64,000 nucleotides of DNA from Humibacter ginsenosidimutans (GCF_007859675.1 NZ_CP042305.1:2294001-2358000); one strand, 5' to 3'. Shown: positions 24,880-34,770, counted from the first letter of the stretch. Translations and numbers: made by a program. Notes: generated by a model from the sequence alone, not told the origin.

Positions 24880-25929
24880 ATGGCGACCTCCACCTACGTA
24901 CCTCGCGACGACCGTTACGACAGCATGCTCTACCGACGCACCGGCGCCAGCGGGCTCGACCTGCCCGCCCTCTCGCTCGGACTCTGGCACAACTTCGGCG
25001 ACGACCGCCCCATCCAGACCCAGCGCGACATCGTGCACCGCGCGTTCGACCTCGGCATCACGCACTTCGATCTGGCGAACAACTACGGTCCGCCGTACGG
25101 CGCCGCCGAGACCAACTTCGGGCGCATCCTGCGCGACGACCTGCTGCCGTACCGCGATGAGCTCGTCATCTCGACCAAGGCCGGCTGGGACATGTGGCCC
25201 GGCCCGTACGGCCAGGGCGGCGGAAGCCGCAAGTATGTGCTCGCCAGCCTCGACCAGTCGCTGAAGCGCATGGGCGTCGACTATGTCGACATCTTCTACT
25301 CGCACCGACCCGATCCGAGCACCCCGCTCGAGGAGACGATGGCGGCACTCGACCACGCGGTGCGCAGCGGCAAGGCGCTGTATGTGGGCATCTCGTCGTA
25401 CAGCGCGGCGGAGACGAGGCGGGCGGCGGGCATCCTCGCCGAGCTGGGCACTCCGCTGCTCATCCACCAGCCGTCGTATTCCATGCTCAACCGCTGGATC
25501 GAGGAGGAGGGGCTGTTGGATGCCGCGGCGGAGCTCGGCGTCGGCGTGATCGGCTTCACCGCCCTGGCGCAGGGCATGCTCACAGGGAAGTATCTGAACG
25601 GCATCCCCTCGGGCTCGCGGGCCGCAGAGGGCTCCTCGCTGTCGACCGACCTGCTGACGGATGCCGCGCTCGGCCACATTCGCGCCCTCGCCGACATCGC
25701 GCAGTCGCGCGGCCAGACGCTGGCGCAGCTCGCACTCGCGTGGGCACTGCGGGACGAGCGGGTGACCTCCCTCGTCATCGGTGCGAGCAGCGTGTCCCAG
25801 CTCGAGGAGAACGTCGCGGCGCTCGGTCGCCTCGGCTTCGACGACGACGAGCTCGCCGCCATCGACGGGCACGCCGTGGACGCCGGCGTGGATCTCTGGG
25901 CGGCGGCCAGACGGGGCGAGTTGGGCTGA
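24880..25929 (+). CDS. Aldo/keto reductase, L-glyceraldehyde-3-phosphate reductase type
   Basis: NADPH-dependent carbonyl reductase, 349 residues, close to YghZ/GpR-type AKRs. The catalytic tetrad is visible: Asp and Tyr in FDLANNYGPP, Lys in STKAGWDMWPG, and His in FYSHRPDPSTPLEE. The YRRTGASGLDLPALSLGLWH start and the WALRDERVTSLVIGASS cofactor segment are characteristic. ATG 24880 has only a weak AGGCTGAGAG upstream. It is monocistronic, with an inverted repeat before it and a palindrome-rich spacer after it. Confidence 0.9.
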   Translation: MATSTYVPRDDRYDSMLYRRTGASGLDLPALSLGLWHNFGDDRPIQTQRDIVHRAFDLGITHFDLANNYGPPYGAAETNFGRILRDDLLPYRDELVISTKAGWDMWPGPYGQGGGSRKYVLASLDQSLKRMGVDYVDIFYSHRPDPSTPLEETMAALDHAVRSGKALYVGISSYSAAETRRAAGILAELGTPLLIHQPSYSMLNRWIEEEGLLDAAAELGVGVIGFTALAQGMLTGKYLNGIPSGSRAAEGSSLSTDLLTDAALGHIRALADIAQSRGQTLAQLALAWALRDERVTSLVIGASSVSQLEENVAALGRLGFDDDELAAIDGHAVDAGVDLWAAARRGELG

Positions 25930-26021
25930 CCCTCAGGCGTGGAGGTTTTGCCTACCTTGGATCCAGACTGCTCTCAATTCGCATTCAGGTGATGCTCAAT
26001 GAGCACCCATACTCTTCAAGT

Positions 26022-26127
26022 GCGGCCGGGGGTATTCCCCCAAAAAGTCCCCCGGCCGCCAGCACGTGACTTGCCCGAAGTCACCTGCAGGATCCCCGGG
26101 TTCGCCGTTTCGCGCATCCGGGGATCC
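26022..26127. repeat. Three consecutive stem-loops
   Basis: GCGGCCGGGGG (26022-26032) pairs with 26049-26059. Inside it, GGGGG-TATT-CCCCC (26028-26041) can fold instead. GTGACTT pairs with AAGTCAC (26066-26084). GGATCCCCGG (26090-26099) pairs with 26118-26127. They lie in the 413-base spacer between the aldo/keto reductase and mdh. Purpose unknown. Confidence 0.65.
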
Positions 26128-26161
26128 CGTTCCGTCGCCCACTCCTTCCTGCGTGTCGAGG

Positions 26162-26290
26162 GCACCGCGAAGCGGCGCGTCATCCGTGGGTTGATGAGCA
26201 CCGCGAAGCGGCGCGTCTCGAAACCCCCGACGTCTCCCCCCAGCCCGGGTTTCGAGACGCGCACGGCTGACGCCGTGTGCTCCTCAACCC
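26162..26290. repeat. Interspersed hairpin repeat, inverted pair plus partial copy
   Basis: The left half, GGGTTGATGAGC to TCTCGAAACCC (26188-26226), and the right half, GGGTTTCGAGACGC to GCTCCTCAACCC (26247-26290), are inverted copies. The inner part of the left half is a CCGC-GAAG-CGG hairpin; in the right half it is ACGGC-TGAC-GCCGT. A 20-base direct repeat of the left inner part occurs at 26162-26181 and 26198-26217. Confidence 0.7.
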
Positions 26291-26333
26291 TCGGTAGCGC
26301 CGTGCGCTCCGGGGGCCGCGGCCACGCGCCTAG

Positions 26334-27362
<1,029 letters not shown>

Positions 27363-27364
27363 GT

Positions 27365-28325
27365 TCAGGCCGGCAGCCGCAGCATCCGCTCCGACAGTTT
27401 CCAGAGCCGGTCGGCCGTGCCAGGGTCGAGCGCACGCGGCAGGTAGTGACCGTATGGCAGCTCGTCGCCGGCGCCGCCCTCGAACGGTTCGGCGAACGTG
27501 CAGTTCTCCAGGTACCGCTCGCCGACGCCCTCGAGTTCCGGCGCCACCGCCGCCCACACGAACGTGGCCGCGCCCTGCTGCGGCGTCGACATGCCCGGCG
27601 TCGCCAGGTCGTTCCAGCCTCGCGCCTCGATCTGCTCCTGCGTCATGTGACGCTGCAGGCCGGTGCGCACCGCTCCGGGGCTGACCGCGTTGCTCAGGAT
27701 GCCGTCACGCGCGAACCGCGCAGAGAGCGCCACCGAGAACAGCGCGTTCGCCGACTTGGATCGCCCGTACGCGATCCAGGGATCGTACGGCGTGCGCTCG
27801 AAGTTCGGATCGTCGAGGTCGACGTCCGGATCGACGGTGCGCACGCGACGACACGGAGACGACGCGCGCGCCGTGCGCCGCTCTCAGGGCGGGCAGCAGC
27901 CCGGTCGCGAACGCGAAGTGCCCGAGATGGTTCACGCCGAACTGCGTCTCGAATCCGTCTCGCGTGCGGCCGAACGGCGTCGCCATCACGCCCGCGTTGA
28001 GCACGAGGATGTCAACCGGCCGCCCCGTCGCCACGTGACGGCTCGTCCACGTGCCGACCGAGTCGAGCGAGGCGAGGTCGAGCCGTCGGTGCACGATCCG
28101 ATCGTTTCCCGTCTCCGCCCGCAACGCCGCAGCAGCGGCCTCTCCCGCTTCGGCGTTGTGTCCGGCGATCACCACCCTGGCGCCGGCGGTGGCGAGCGCC
28201 CGAGCCGTCTCGAGCCCGAGTCCGGACGACCCGCCGGTCACGATCGCCTCCTTGTCCGACAGATCGATGCCGTCGACCACCTCGAGCGCGGTGGGCTTGT
28301 GCAGGGCCGGGCTCGACGCGCTCAT
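27365..28325 (-). pseudogene. Short-chain dehydrogenase/reductase, split by a frameshift
   Basis: From ATG 28325 (MSASSPALHKPTALEVVDGI) the first frame has the NAD(P) motif TGGSSGLGLETARA, LVLNAGVMATP, and HFAFATGLLPALRAAHGARV, up to SVSSRAH. The next frame gives VDPDVDLDDPNFERTPYDPW, then AYGRSKSANALFSVALS with the catalytic Tyr-x3-Lys, to the stop at 27365. Dropping one base near 27836-27837 (GG on the plus strand) restores about 319 residues of the retinol-dehydrogenase-like SDR type. ATGA overlap with the upstream membrane gene shows one operon. A divergent XRE regulator controls it, by position. Confidence 0.75.
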
Positions 28326-28636
28326 CGGGTGATCCATCCGAAGAACGCCTTCGTCAGCACGGGCAGCACCACGAAGACCAGCAGCGCAACGGCGATCGGA
28401 ACCATGATCACGAAACGCGCCCAGAGGGGCAGGCTGGCGCCGACCGCGGCGAGAGAGTAACCGAGCCCCGTGATCACGGGATAGATCGCGGCGCAGGTGA
28501 GCAGCCACATCTTCCATCGGCGCGGCTGGCGCGGGAGGGGCGGAGGCAGTGGGGCATCCATCACGCCGGCCGGCGCGGCAGACGCGACGGTCGGGGCGGC
28601 AGGACGGGCAGTGAGATCGTTCGCGGTCACGGTCAT
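28322..28636 (-). CDS. Small two-helix membrane protein before the SDR gene
   Basis: About 104 residues. The Pro/Ala-rich N-terminus contains PLPPPLPRQPRRWKM; two helices follow, around WLLTCAAIYPVITGLGYSLA and FVIMVPIAVALLVFVVLPVL, ending LTKAFFGWITR. The membrane part resembles the C-terminal tail of actinobacterial antibiotic-biosynthesis-monooxygenase-like membrane proteins, but no ABM domain is present. AGAGG directly touches ATG 28636; GTG 28630, 6 bases from it, is a better-spaced alternative. It is translationally coupled to the dehydrogenase. Confidence 0.65.
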   Translation of the reverse strand: MTVTANDLTARPAAPTVASAAPAGVMDAPLPPPLPRQPRRWKMWLLTCAAIYPVITGLGYSLAAVGASLPLWARFVIMVPIAVALLVFVVLPVLTKAFFGWITR

Positions 28637-28721
28637 CCTCTTTCGGTCGCGGACCGCCGAGATCGGCGTCCATGGTGTCTGGGACGAGTCTTCGCCCGGA
28701 CGACACGCGTGAGAAGGCCGG

Positions 28722-28754
28722 GTCGTTCCTGGCAGTGACAGGGCCAGGAACGAC
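28722..28754. promoter_or_regulatory. Inverted repeat in the divergent promoter region of the XRE regulator
   Basis: GTCGTTCCTGGC (28722-28733) and GCCAGGAACGAC (28743-28754) are perfect 12-base arms around 9 bases. The site lies 37-69 bases before the regulator start and between it and the divergent membrane/SDR operon, which is where an operator for the MmyB-like protein would be expected. Confidence 0.6.
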
Positions 28755-28790
28755 GATCGCGGCGTCGCACGTCGATGGCATGCTGAGGGC

Positions 28791-29639
28791 GTGACCGACG
28801 GGCAGGCATCCACTCGCAACGCGCTCGGCGAGTTTCTGCGCGCCAGGCGAGCACGCGTGCAGCCGACCGACCTCGGACTTCCGCAGGGCACGGGCAACCG
28901 GCGCACGCCCGGCCTGCGACGGGAGGAGCTCGCCGCGCTCTCGGGCGTGAGCGTCGACTATTACATCCGTCTCGAGCAGGGCAAGGAGCAGCACCCCAGT
29001 GGTGCTGTGCTGACCGCGTTGGCTCGCGCGCTGCGCCTCGACGAGGATGCCCGCGATCACCTCTTCGCGCTCGCGGACCGGCTCGCGGGGCGCGCCCCGC
29101 AGCGCAGAGCCGACAACACGGTACGGGCCGGCATCCGGCAGCTGCTGGAGACCCTGCGCCCGTGTCCCGCGTATGTGCGCAACCGCACCAACGACATCCT
29201 CGCCGCGAATCCCGAGGGCCTCGCGCTGCTCGCCGGCATCGCCGAGTGGCCGCAGGAGCGGCGCAACACCACGAGATACCTCTTTCGGCATCCGATCGCA
29301 CGAACGCTCTATCCCGACTGGATGCACGCGGCGAGGATGAGCGTGGCACAGCTTCGCGCCGCATCCATCGGCGACCAGGACGACGCCCTCGCCTCACTCG
29401 TCGCCGAGCTCACGGAGGCGAGCCCCGAGTTCGCCGAGCTCTGGCAGCGTCACGACGTGCAGCATCGTCGAACGGAGCGCAAGACACTGCAGCATCCGGT
29501 GGTCGGCACACTCAACCTCATGTACGAGAGCCTCGACGTGGCGCCTGACGGCACCCGGCTCGGCGTGTACCAGGCTGCGCCAGGCACCCCGGATCACGAG
29601 GCGTTGACGCTGCTCTCGCTGGCCGCCGGGGCGGCCTGA
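28791..29639 (+). CDS. XRE-family regulator with MmyB-like ligand-binding domain
   Basis: 282 residues from GTG 28791. The N-terminal HTH contains RTPGLRREELAALSGVSVDY and YIRLEQGKEQHPSGAVLTAL. The C-terminal domain is the MmyB-like (PAS-related) fold, with LRPCPAYVRNRTNDILAANP, LLAGIAEWPQERRNTTRYLF and TLQHPVVGTLNLMYESLDVA. In actinobacteria such regulators usually sit divergent to, and repress, a short-chain dehydrogenase or similar oxidoreductase and bind a small hydrophobic ligand; the arrangement here is exactly that. Probably represses its own promoter and the membrane/SDR operon through the inverted repeat between them. Confidence 0.88.
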   Translation: MTDGQASTRNALGEFLRARRARVQPTDLGLPQGTGNRRTPGLRREELAALSGVSVDYYIRLEQGKEQHPSGAVLTALARALRLDEDARDHLFALADRLAGRAPQRRADNTVRAGIRQLLETLRPCPAYVRNRTNDILAANPEGLALLAGIAEWPQERRNTTRYLFRHPIARTLYPDWMHAARMSVAQLRAASIGDQDDALASLVAELTEASPEFAELWQRHDVQHRRTERKTLQHPVVGTLNLMYESLDVAPDGTRLGVYQAAPGTPDHEALTLLSLAAGAA

Positions 29640-29666
29640 GTCCGCGGCGGGCGATCTCCGCTCGGC

Positions 29667-31235
29667 TCAGGCGTCCTTCTGCAGCTGCATCAACAGCAGC
29701 GGAGCCCGCCTGTCGAGGATGCGCCCGCCCAGCCGAACGCCGATCGCCAGCTCGATCGGGCCGAGCACCACGCCGAGCACGAGCGCGATCCAGCCCCACA
29801 GCGCTTCCCCGCTCACGACGGCCACGATCACGAACACGATCTCGGGTGCGGTGAGCACCGCCAGCACGCCCCAGCTGAGGAACGTCGACCCCATCAGAGC
29901 CGTGTTCGCGCCGGGTCGGGTCTTGAACGGGTTGTCGCCCGGCGCCGGCGCCGGGTAGACCAGCACCGACGAGGTGACGGAGCACACCGCCAGCCCGCCG
30001 AGCAGGAGGCCGACGGCGAGGCCGAGCAGCGCAGGCACGAGCGCCCACTCCCGCGTCAGCGCCGCCGTGACGATGACAACGGCCACCGAGGCAGGCAGCC
30101 CGAAGAACAGCACGGCGGATGCCCGCCCCCAGCGGTCCGCACGCCCGGGCACGCCCTTGCTCACATGCAGCACGAACGCCGTCGAGTCGAACGAGACGTC
30201 CGCGATCAGCGAGACGCCGAGCAGGAACGCCACCAGCGGGCCCGACCAGAGCACGAGCTCGGACACGTGGGTGAGCGACGAGTAGAACCAGAACAAGATG
30301 GGCATGATCGGAATGATCACGAGCTGCCGCACATAACGCGGATCGCGGAACCAGTAGATGAGGCTGCGCGCCGCGATCGCGCCCGCGGGCGTCGCAGGCA
30401 TGCGGGCGAACATGCCCAGCTTGCCCTGCGCGCGCACCTTCGCCGCCGTGTGCACCGGCGTGACCAGCGCCCTGGCGAGACCCCAGCGCCACACCAGGTA
30501 CACGACGGCGATCGTGGCCAGCGCGATCAACGCTCGCCACAGTGCTCCGAGCGGGTCGCCGAGCGCGACCTGCGACGGGATGGCCCAGACAGCACCGAGC
30601 GGAGTCCACGACATCGCGTCGGCGAGGCTCGGCAGCACGTCCTGCGAGTGGCGCAGCGACGACGTCGTGCCCGCGATGATCGGCCCGAGCAGAAGCAGCG
30701 GAATGAAGATGAGGATGCCTGCGGCCTCGCGGAACCTGCGTCCGGAGGCGAGGCCCGCCGCGGCCGACGTGACGGCGCGGGACAGCATGACGCAGAACAG
30801 CGCCCCCACGATGCCGCAGAGGAGGGCGAGTGCGGCGATGCCCGGCATCCTCAGCCACGACCCGAACGTGAACACGCAGGCGATGGTGGTGATCGCGCCC
30901 GGGATGCCGACGACGCCCGAGATGAGCAGACCGAGCAGCAGCTTGTTCAGCGGGATGGGGTACGCGGCGAGGTGCGGGGCATCCAGCGTCTGCTCCACCG
31001 AGAACAACAGCGGCATCACGGCCCAGCCGAGCACCAGCACCGAGCCGGCGAGAACCACGATCGTGCGGGCCAGCTCGATCGACGCCAGGTTGAGGGCGAA
31101 CAGGCCGACGATCACCATCCCGAGCACGAACAGACCGTAGAGCCCGCCGATGATGACCGCGATGAGCTGGCCGACGCTGCGCTTGAAGCTGTTGCGCAGA
31201 ACGAGCAGCCGCAGCCTTACGAGTGCTGCAACCAC
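29667..31235 (-). CDS. ABC exporter permease, 522 residues
   Basis: Large integral membrane protein with about twelve hydrophobic segments, including LIAVIIGGLYGLFVLGMVIV near the start, IAALALLCGIVGALFCVMLS in the first half and WGWIALVLGVVLGPIELAIG near the end. Conserved soluble parts include FSVEQTLDAPHLAAYPIPLN and KTRPGANTALMGSTFLSWG. The type is the ABC-2-like permease that pairs with a single ATPase, typical of Gram-positive exporters of unknown substrate. GTG 31235 follows GGAGG and overlaps the ATPase stop by 19 bases, so the pair is translationally coupled. Confidence 0.8.
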   Translation of the reverse strand: MVAALVRLRLLVLRNSFKRSVGQLIAVIIGGLYGLFVLGMVIVGLFALNLASIELARTIVVLAGSVLVLGWAVMPLLFSVEQTLDAPHLAAYPIPLNKLLLGLLISGVVGIPGAITTIACVFTFGSWLRMPGIAALALLCGIVGALFCVMLSRAVTSAAAGLASGRRFREAAGILIFIPLLLLGPIIAGTTSSLRHSQDVLPSLADAMSWTPLGAVWAIPSQVALGDPLGALWRALIALATIAVVYLVWRWGLARALVTPVHTAAKVRAQGKLGMFARMPATPAGAIAARSLIYWFRDPRYVRQLVIIPIMPILFWFYSSLTHVSELVLWSGPLVAFLLGVSLIADVSFDSTAFVLHVSKGVPGRADRWGRASAVLFFGLPASVAVVIVTAALTREWALVPALLGLAVGLLLGGLAVCSVTSSVLVYPAPAPGDNPFKTRPGANTALMGSTFLSWGVLAVLTAPEIVFVIVAVVSGEALWGWIALVLGVVLGPIELAIGVRLGGRILDRRAPLLLMQLQKDA

Positions 31236-32038
31236 TCCGGGCCCTCCTGCACGCGTCGGCCGCCGACCAGCTCGACGAAGCGGTCTTCGAGGTCGGCGCC
31301 CGCGCGCACCTCGTCGACGGTTCCGGATGCCACGACCTGGCCGTTCGAGATGACGGCGACGTGGTCGCACATGCGCTGCACGAGGTCCATGACGTGCGAG
31401 GAGACGATGACGGTGCCGCCACCGCGCACGAACCCGCCGAGGATGTCGCGGATGTTCGCCGCCGACACCGGGTCGACGGACTCGAACGGCTCGTCGAGCA
31501 CGAGCAGCTTCGGCGCATGCACCATGGCGCACGCCAGCGCGATCTTCTTCGTCATGCCCGCCGAATAGTCGACGACGAGCGTGCCCGCCGCCTCCTGCAG
31601 GTCGAGTAGTCGCAGCAGGTCGGCGGTGCGCGAGACGGCCGTCGGGCGATCCATGCCGCTGAGCAGGCCTGCGTAGACCACGAGCTGCTCACCGGTGAGC
31701 CGGTCGAACAGCCGCGCCCCGTCGGCGAGCACGCCGATCTGGGCCTTCGCCGTCAAGGGGTCGGCCCACACGTCGATGCCGTGCACGGTGACGGCGCCCG
31801 CGTCGGGCTTGAGCAGACCGGTCGCCATGCTCAACGTGGTGGTCTTGCCCGCGCCGTTCGGGCCGACCAAACCGTAGAAGCTGCCGGTCGGCACGTCGAG
31901 GCTGATGCCGTCGACGGCGCGCTTCTGACCGAACGTCTTGTACAGCCCGCGGATCGACAGCGCGGCTTCGGGATCGGGAGCAGGCGGAGCGAATGCCGCG
32001 AGACTCTCGTGCGCGGCGGGAGTGGCTTCGTCGGTCAT
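31217..32038 (-). CDS. ABC transporter ATP-binding protein
   Basis: 273-residue ATPase. Walker A is VGPNGAGKTTTLS, the Q-loop lies near AKAQIGVLADGARLFDRLTG, the signature is DYSAGMTKKIALA, Walker B is LLVLDEPFESVD, and the switch His is in VIVSSHVMDLVQ. An Ala/Pro-rich extension precedes the domain. The signature starts YSAGM instead of LSGGQ, as in other ABC-2-type exporter ATPases. Together with the downstream permease it should export a drug, lipid or peptide; the cargo cannot be inferred. Confidence 0.9.
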   Translation of the reverse strand: MTDEATPAAHESLAAFAPPAPDPEAALSIRGLYKTFGQKRAVDGISLDVPTGSFYGLVGPNGAGKTTTLSMATGLLKPDAGAVTVHGIDVWADPLTAKAQIGVLADGARLFDRLTGEQLVVYAGLLSGMDRPTAVSRTADLLRLLDLQEAAGTLVVDYSAGMTKKIALACAMVHAPKLLVLDEPFESVDPVSAANIRDILGGFVRGGGTVIVSSHVMDLVQRMCDHVAVISNGQVVASGTVDEVRAGADLEDRFVELVGGRRVQEGPEWLQHS

Positions 32039-32143
32039 GGCATCCTTACGTCACGTCCGCAGACAGGTGCTTCCCACCCTATGGGAGTGGTACGACACGA
32101 GGCGTCATCCGGTCGGACGACATCGAGTGCACGAGAAGCGCGG

Positions 32144-32494
32144 CTACCAGCCGACGGCACCGCCAGCGCTGAGGAACCCCACGGTCCAGCACACGATGCA
32201 CAGCACGAAGGCGCCGACCGCGAGCCACCAGCTCAGTGCCCGACGGAAGATGCGCACCAGGCCGCTCGCCAAGCCCGCCAGTGCGACGACCACGGAGGCC
32301 GCCGCCGCGGCAAGCAGGCACGATGCAGCGGCGGCCAGATTGCACGACGGAGCCGGACAGTAGTCGATCAGAGCCAGCCCGACGATGGCAGCGACCGCGC
32401 ACACCCCGATCAGCGCGGCCGTGATGGCCCACACGACGATCGATACGACGATGTCCCAGGCGATGAAAGGGGGCTTCACCTCGGAATCGGTCAC
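32144..32494 (-). CDS. Membrane protein, 116 residues
   Basis: Begins MTDSEVKPPFIAWDIVVSIV from GTG 32494 and shows three helices: WDIVVSIVVWAITAALIGVC, LAAAASCLLAAAAASVVVAL, and WWLAVGAFVLCIVCWTVGFL. A cysteine-containing loop, DYCPAPSCNLAAAASC, lies on one side of the membrane. No family is recognised. Single gene, ending about 100 bases before the start of the ABC ATPase and divergent from the CLC gene. Confidence 0.6.
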   Translation of the reverse strand: MTDSEVKPPFIAWDIVVSIVVWAITAALIGVCAVAAIVGLALIDYCPAPSCNLAAAASCLLAAAAASVVVALAGLASGLVRIFRRALSWWLAVGAFVLCIVCWTVGFLSAGGAVGW

Positions 32495-32684
32495 CTACGC
32501 GAGTGTACGAACGGGAGCTTGCGTATTGCCCGAAAGCCTCGGCCGCCTGGGCAGCGATCTCACCCATCGCACGTGATCTCGCGACGGCCGTTCCCTGCCG
32601 GACCCCGTGCGATCTACCGTGATGGCACGCGCACGTGAGGCGAGCCGTCGGCCGCCGTGCGACGTGATCGGTGAGGGGGCGACC

Positions 32685-33992
32685 GTGGCGGACACCAGTG
32701 CTGCGCACGAGGCCGGGGCGAGCGACGGGGCCGGCCCGAGCATCCGGATACTGCTCCTGCTCTCGTTGCCCGCGCTCGCCATCGGCGTCGTCTCCGCGCT
32801 GGTGCTGTGGCTGCTCGACTGGGTCTCCGATCAGCTCAGAACCGGGCTGTGGGATGCCCTGCCGCACGCGATGGGCATCGGCTCGAGCAATCCATGGTGG
32901 ATCATGACGGTGCTCACGGTCACGGGTTTCGCGGTCGGACTCGTGGTGTGGCTGATGCCCGGTCACGGCGGACCGGACTCCGCCACGACCGGCCTCTCGT
33001 CGCCGCCGCCACCGATCGGAACGCTGCCGAGCATCCTCGTGGTCGTCGTCATCGGGCTCGCGGGCGGCGTGAGCCTCGGGCCGGAGAACCCGATCATCGC
33101 CATCAACTCCGCTCTCGCCGTGTTCGCGCTCGGCCGGTTCAGCCGCATTCCTCCTGCGCTGGCCATGATGCTGGCGATGTCGGCGACGATCGGTGCGCTG
33201 TTCGGCACCCCGGTCGCCGCCGCGCTCGTGCTCACCGGAGCCGTCGCCGCGATCAAGGGCGGCGGGTCGCTGTGGGACAAGCTCTTCCTGCCTGTCGCGG
33301 CCGCCGCGGCCGGATCGCTGACGATGCACCTGCTCGGCGGCCAGTCGCTGGCGTTCCACCTGCCTCCCTACGGCACGCCACACGCGATCGACTTCGTGAC
33401 CGGCGTGCTGGTCGCGGCGCTCTCCGCCGTCATCGGCGTCGCTGCGGCCTTCGTGTTCCCGTATCTGCACGCCGGGTTCCACGCACTGCGCAATCCGCTG
33501 CTGATGACGACGTTCGGGGGCCTGCTGCTCGGCGCGCTCGGTGTACTCGGTGGCCCGCTCACCCTGTTCAAGGGTCTCGAACAGACCGGTGAGCTGCTCG
33601 AGCATCCAGGCGAGTACTCCGCCGCGACGCTCGCGGTGTTCGCCGGCGTCAAGATCGTCGCGCTGCTCGTCGCGGCCAGTGCCGGGTTCCGCGGCGGCCG
33701 CGTCTTTCCGATCGTGTTCGTCGGCGTCGCCATCGGACTCTTCGCGCACGCGATCATTCCCGGCATGCCGCTCGGGCTCGCGGTGGCCTGCGGGGCGATG
33801 GGCGTCGTGATGGCCGAGACCAGGGATGGCTGGATCGCCCTGTTCCTCGGCGTCGCCCTCACCGGCGACATCACACTGCTGCCCATGCTGTGCGTGATCA
33901 CGCTTCCCACCTGGCTGATCGTGACGAAGGCGCCGCCGTTCGAGATCGCGGCGAAGAACGAGGGACTGACTGCGCCTCCTGCCGCGGGCTGA
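32685..33992 (+). CDS. CLC-family chloride channel/transporter
   Basis: 435-residue integral membrane protein of the CLC fold. Anion-pathway motifs are recognisable: GGVSLGPENPIIAINSALAV stands where GREGP is usual, and GFRGGRVFPIVFVGVAIG matches the GxFxP motif; MSATIGALFGTPVAAALVLT is also typical. This is the actinobacterial ion-channel-protein branch. The gating Glu of the GREGP motif may be the Glu of GPENP. GTG 32685 is chosen because GAGGGGG lies 6 bases before it; the frame opens at 32607. Its stop overlaps the first degenerate half of a hairpin repeat. Confidence 0.88.
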   Translation: MADTSAAHEAGASDGAGPSIRILLLLSLPALAIGVVSALVLWLLDWVSDQLRTGLWDALPHAMGIGSSNPWWIMTVLTVTGFAVGLVVWLMPGHGGPDSATTGLSSPPPPIGTLPSILVVVVIGLAGGVSLGPENPIIAINSALAVFALGRFSRIPPALAMMLAMSATIGALFGTPVAAALVLTGAVAAIKGGGSLWDKLFLPVAAAAAGSLTMHLLGGQSLAFHLPPYGTPHAIDFVTGVLVAALSAVIGVAAAFVFPYLHAGFHALRNPLLMTTFGGLLLGALGVLGGPLTLFKGLEQTGELLEHPGEYSAATLAVFAGVKIVALLVAASAGFRGGRVFPIVFVGVAIGLFAHAIIPGMPLGLAVACGAMGVVMAETRDGWIALFLGVALTGDITLLPMLCVITLPTWLIVTKAPPFEIAAKNEGLTAPPAAG

Positions 33993-34119
33993 GGAGCACG
34001 CGGGACGCGCGACGCCGTGGGTTGAGGAGCGCCGCACGGCGGCGCGTCTCGAAACCCGTACCGCGGAGTGGGTCGGGGTTTCGAGACGCGCGCGGCTTGC
34101 GCCGCGTGCTCCTCAACCC
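33987..34119. repeat. Interspersed hairpin repeat, inverted pair
   Basis: GGGTTGAGGAGC to TCTCGAAACCC (34019-34057) and GGGGTTTCGAGACGC to GCTCCTCAACCC (34076-34119) are inverted halves. Inner hairpins: GCCGC-ACG-GCGGC, and GCGCGGC-TTGC-GCCGCGT. A degenerate extra half, GGCTGAGGAGCACGCGGGAC, starts at 33987 inside the CLC stop. Confidence 0.7.
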
Positions 34120-34136
34120 GCGGTATGGCGCTTTGT

Positions 34137-34156
34137 ACAGGTCTGTCTGATAGAAT
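34137..34156 (+). promoter_or_regulatory. TetR promoter/operator region
   Basis: ACAGGTCTGTCTGATAGAAT. It has the 8-mer ACAGGTCT (complement AGACCTGT), also present before the MFS gene at 36895-36902, and a TAGAAT -10-like box 7 bases before the ATG, which would give a leaderless mRNA. Confidence 0.45.
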
Positions 34157-34163
34157 TTCGCCC

Positions 34164-34751
34164 ATGGCGACACACGACAAGGGCCCGTCACCGCGGGAGC
34201 GGCTGCTCGCCGCCGCCGACGAGCTGTTCTACAGCGAAGGCATCCACACCGTCGGCATCGACCGAATCATCGAGAAGGCCGGCGTCGCCAAGGGCTCCCT
34301 TTACTACAACTTCGACGGCAAAGACGACCTCGTTCGCGAATATCTGCTCGGCCGCCATGCCCGCTGGGCCGCCCGCATCGAGGGCGCGGTGGATGCGGCC
34401 GACGACCCGCGCGACAAGATCTTGGCCGTGTTCGACGTGCTCGCTGCCACGTTCGCCGAGCCCGATTACCACGGTTGCGCGTTCAGCCGTGCCGTCGCGG
34501 AGGCGCAGCCCGACAGCGCCGAGGTCGAGGAGGCGGCGAGCTATCGCGGCTGGGTGCACGGCCTGTTCGGCCGCCTCGCGAACGCGCTGCCCGTGTCCGA
34601 CGCGCCGACCCTGGCCGAGCAACTCGTCGTGCTCTACGACGGCGCGCGCATGACCTTCCAGATGGACCACGATCCCCGCGCTGCCGAGACCGCGAAGGGG
34701 CTTGCGCAGCTGCTGCTGGATGCCTCGGTGCGGGAGCCGGCCGACGCCTGA
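34164..34751 (+). CDS. TetR-family transcriptional repressor
   Basis: 195 residues. The N-terminal HTH contains SPRERLLAAADELFYSEGIH and TVGIDRIIEKAGVAKGSLYY, then NFDGKDDLVREYL. The C-terminal ligand domain has AEPDYHGCAFSRAVAEAQPD, like the DUF1956/TetR_C-type members that control MFS drug pumps. ATG 34164 has no ribosome site and a -10-like box just upstream, so it may be leaderless. Together with the GNAT and MFS genes downstream on the other strand it forms a likely export/resistance locus; a shared 8-mer before both TetR and MFS genes supports control of the pump. Confidence 0.9.
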   Translation: MATHDKGPSPRERLLAAADELFYSEGIHTVGIDRIIEKAGVAKGSLYYNFDGKDDLVREYLLGRHARWAARIEGAVDAADDPRDKILAVFDVLAATFAEPDYHGCAFSRAVAEAQPDSAEVEEAASYRGWVHGLFGRLANALPVSDAPTLAEQLVVLYDGARMTFQMDHDPRAAETAKGLAQLLLDASVREPADA

Positions 34752-34770
34752 GCCCGCGGCGCTCGACGGG

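Noticed and set aside
30165..31568. Long plus-strand frame of 467 codons opposite the ABC exporter genes
   Set aside because: Arg/His/Glu-rich composition and complete overlap with two well-supported genes on the other strand; a high-GC shadow frame.
31217..32038. Peptide or bacteriocin export role for the ABC exporter
   Set aside because: No precursor peptide, modification or immunity gene is near; cargo left open.
32500..32684. Possible fluoride riboswitch before the CLC gene
   Set aside because: I looked for the conserved pseudoknot sequence elements and did not find them.
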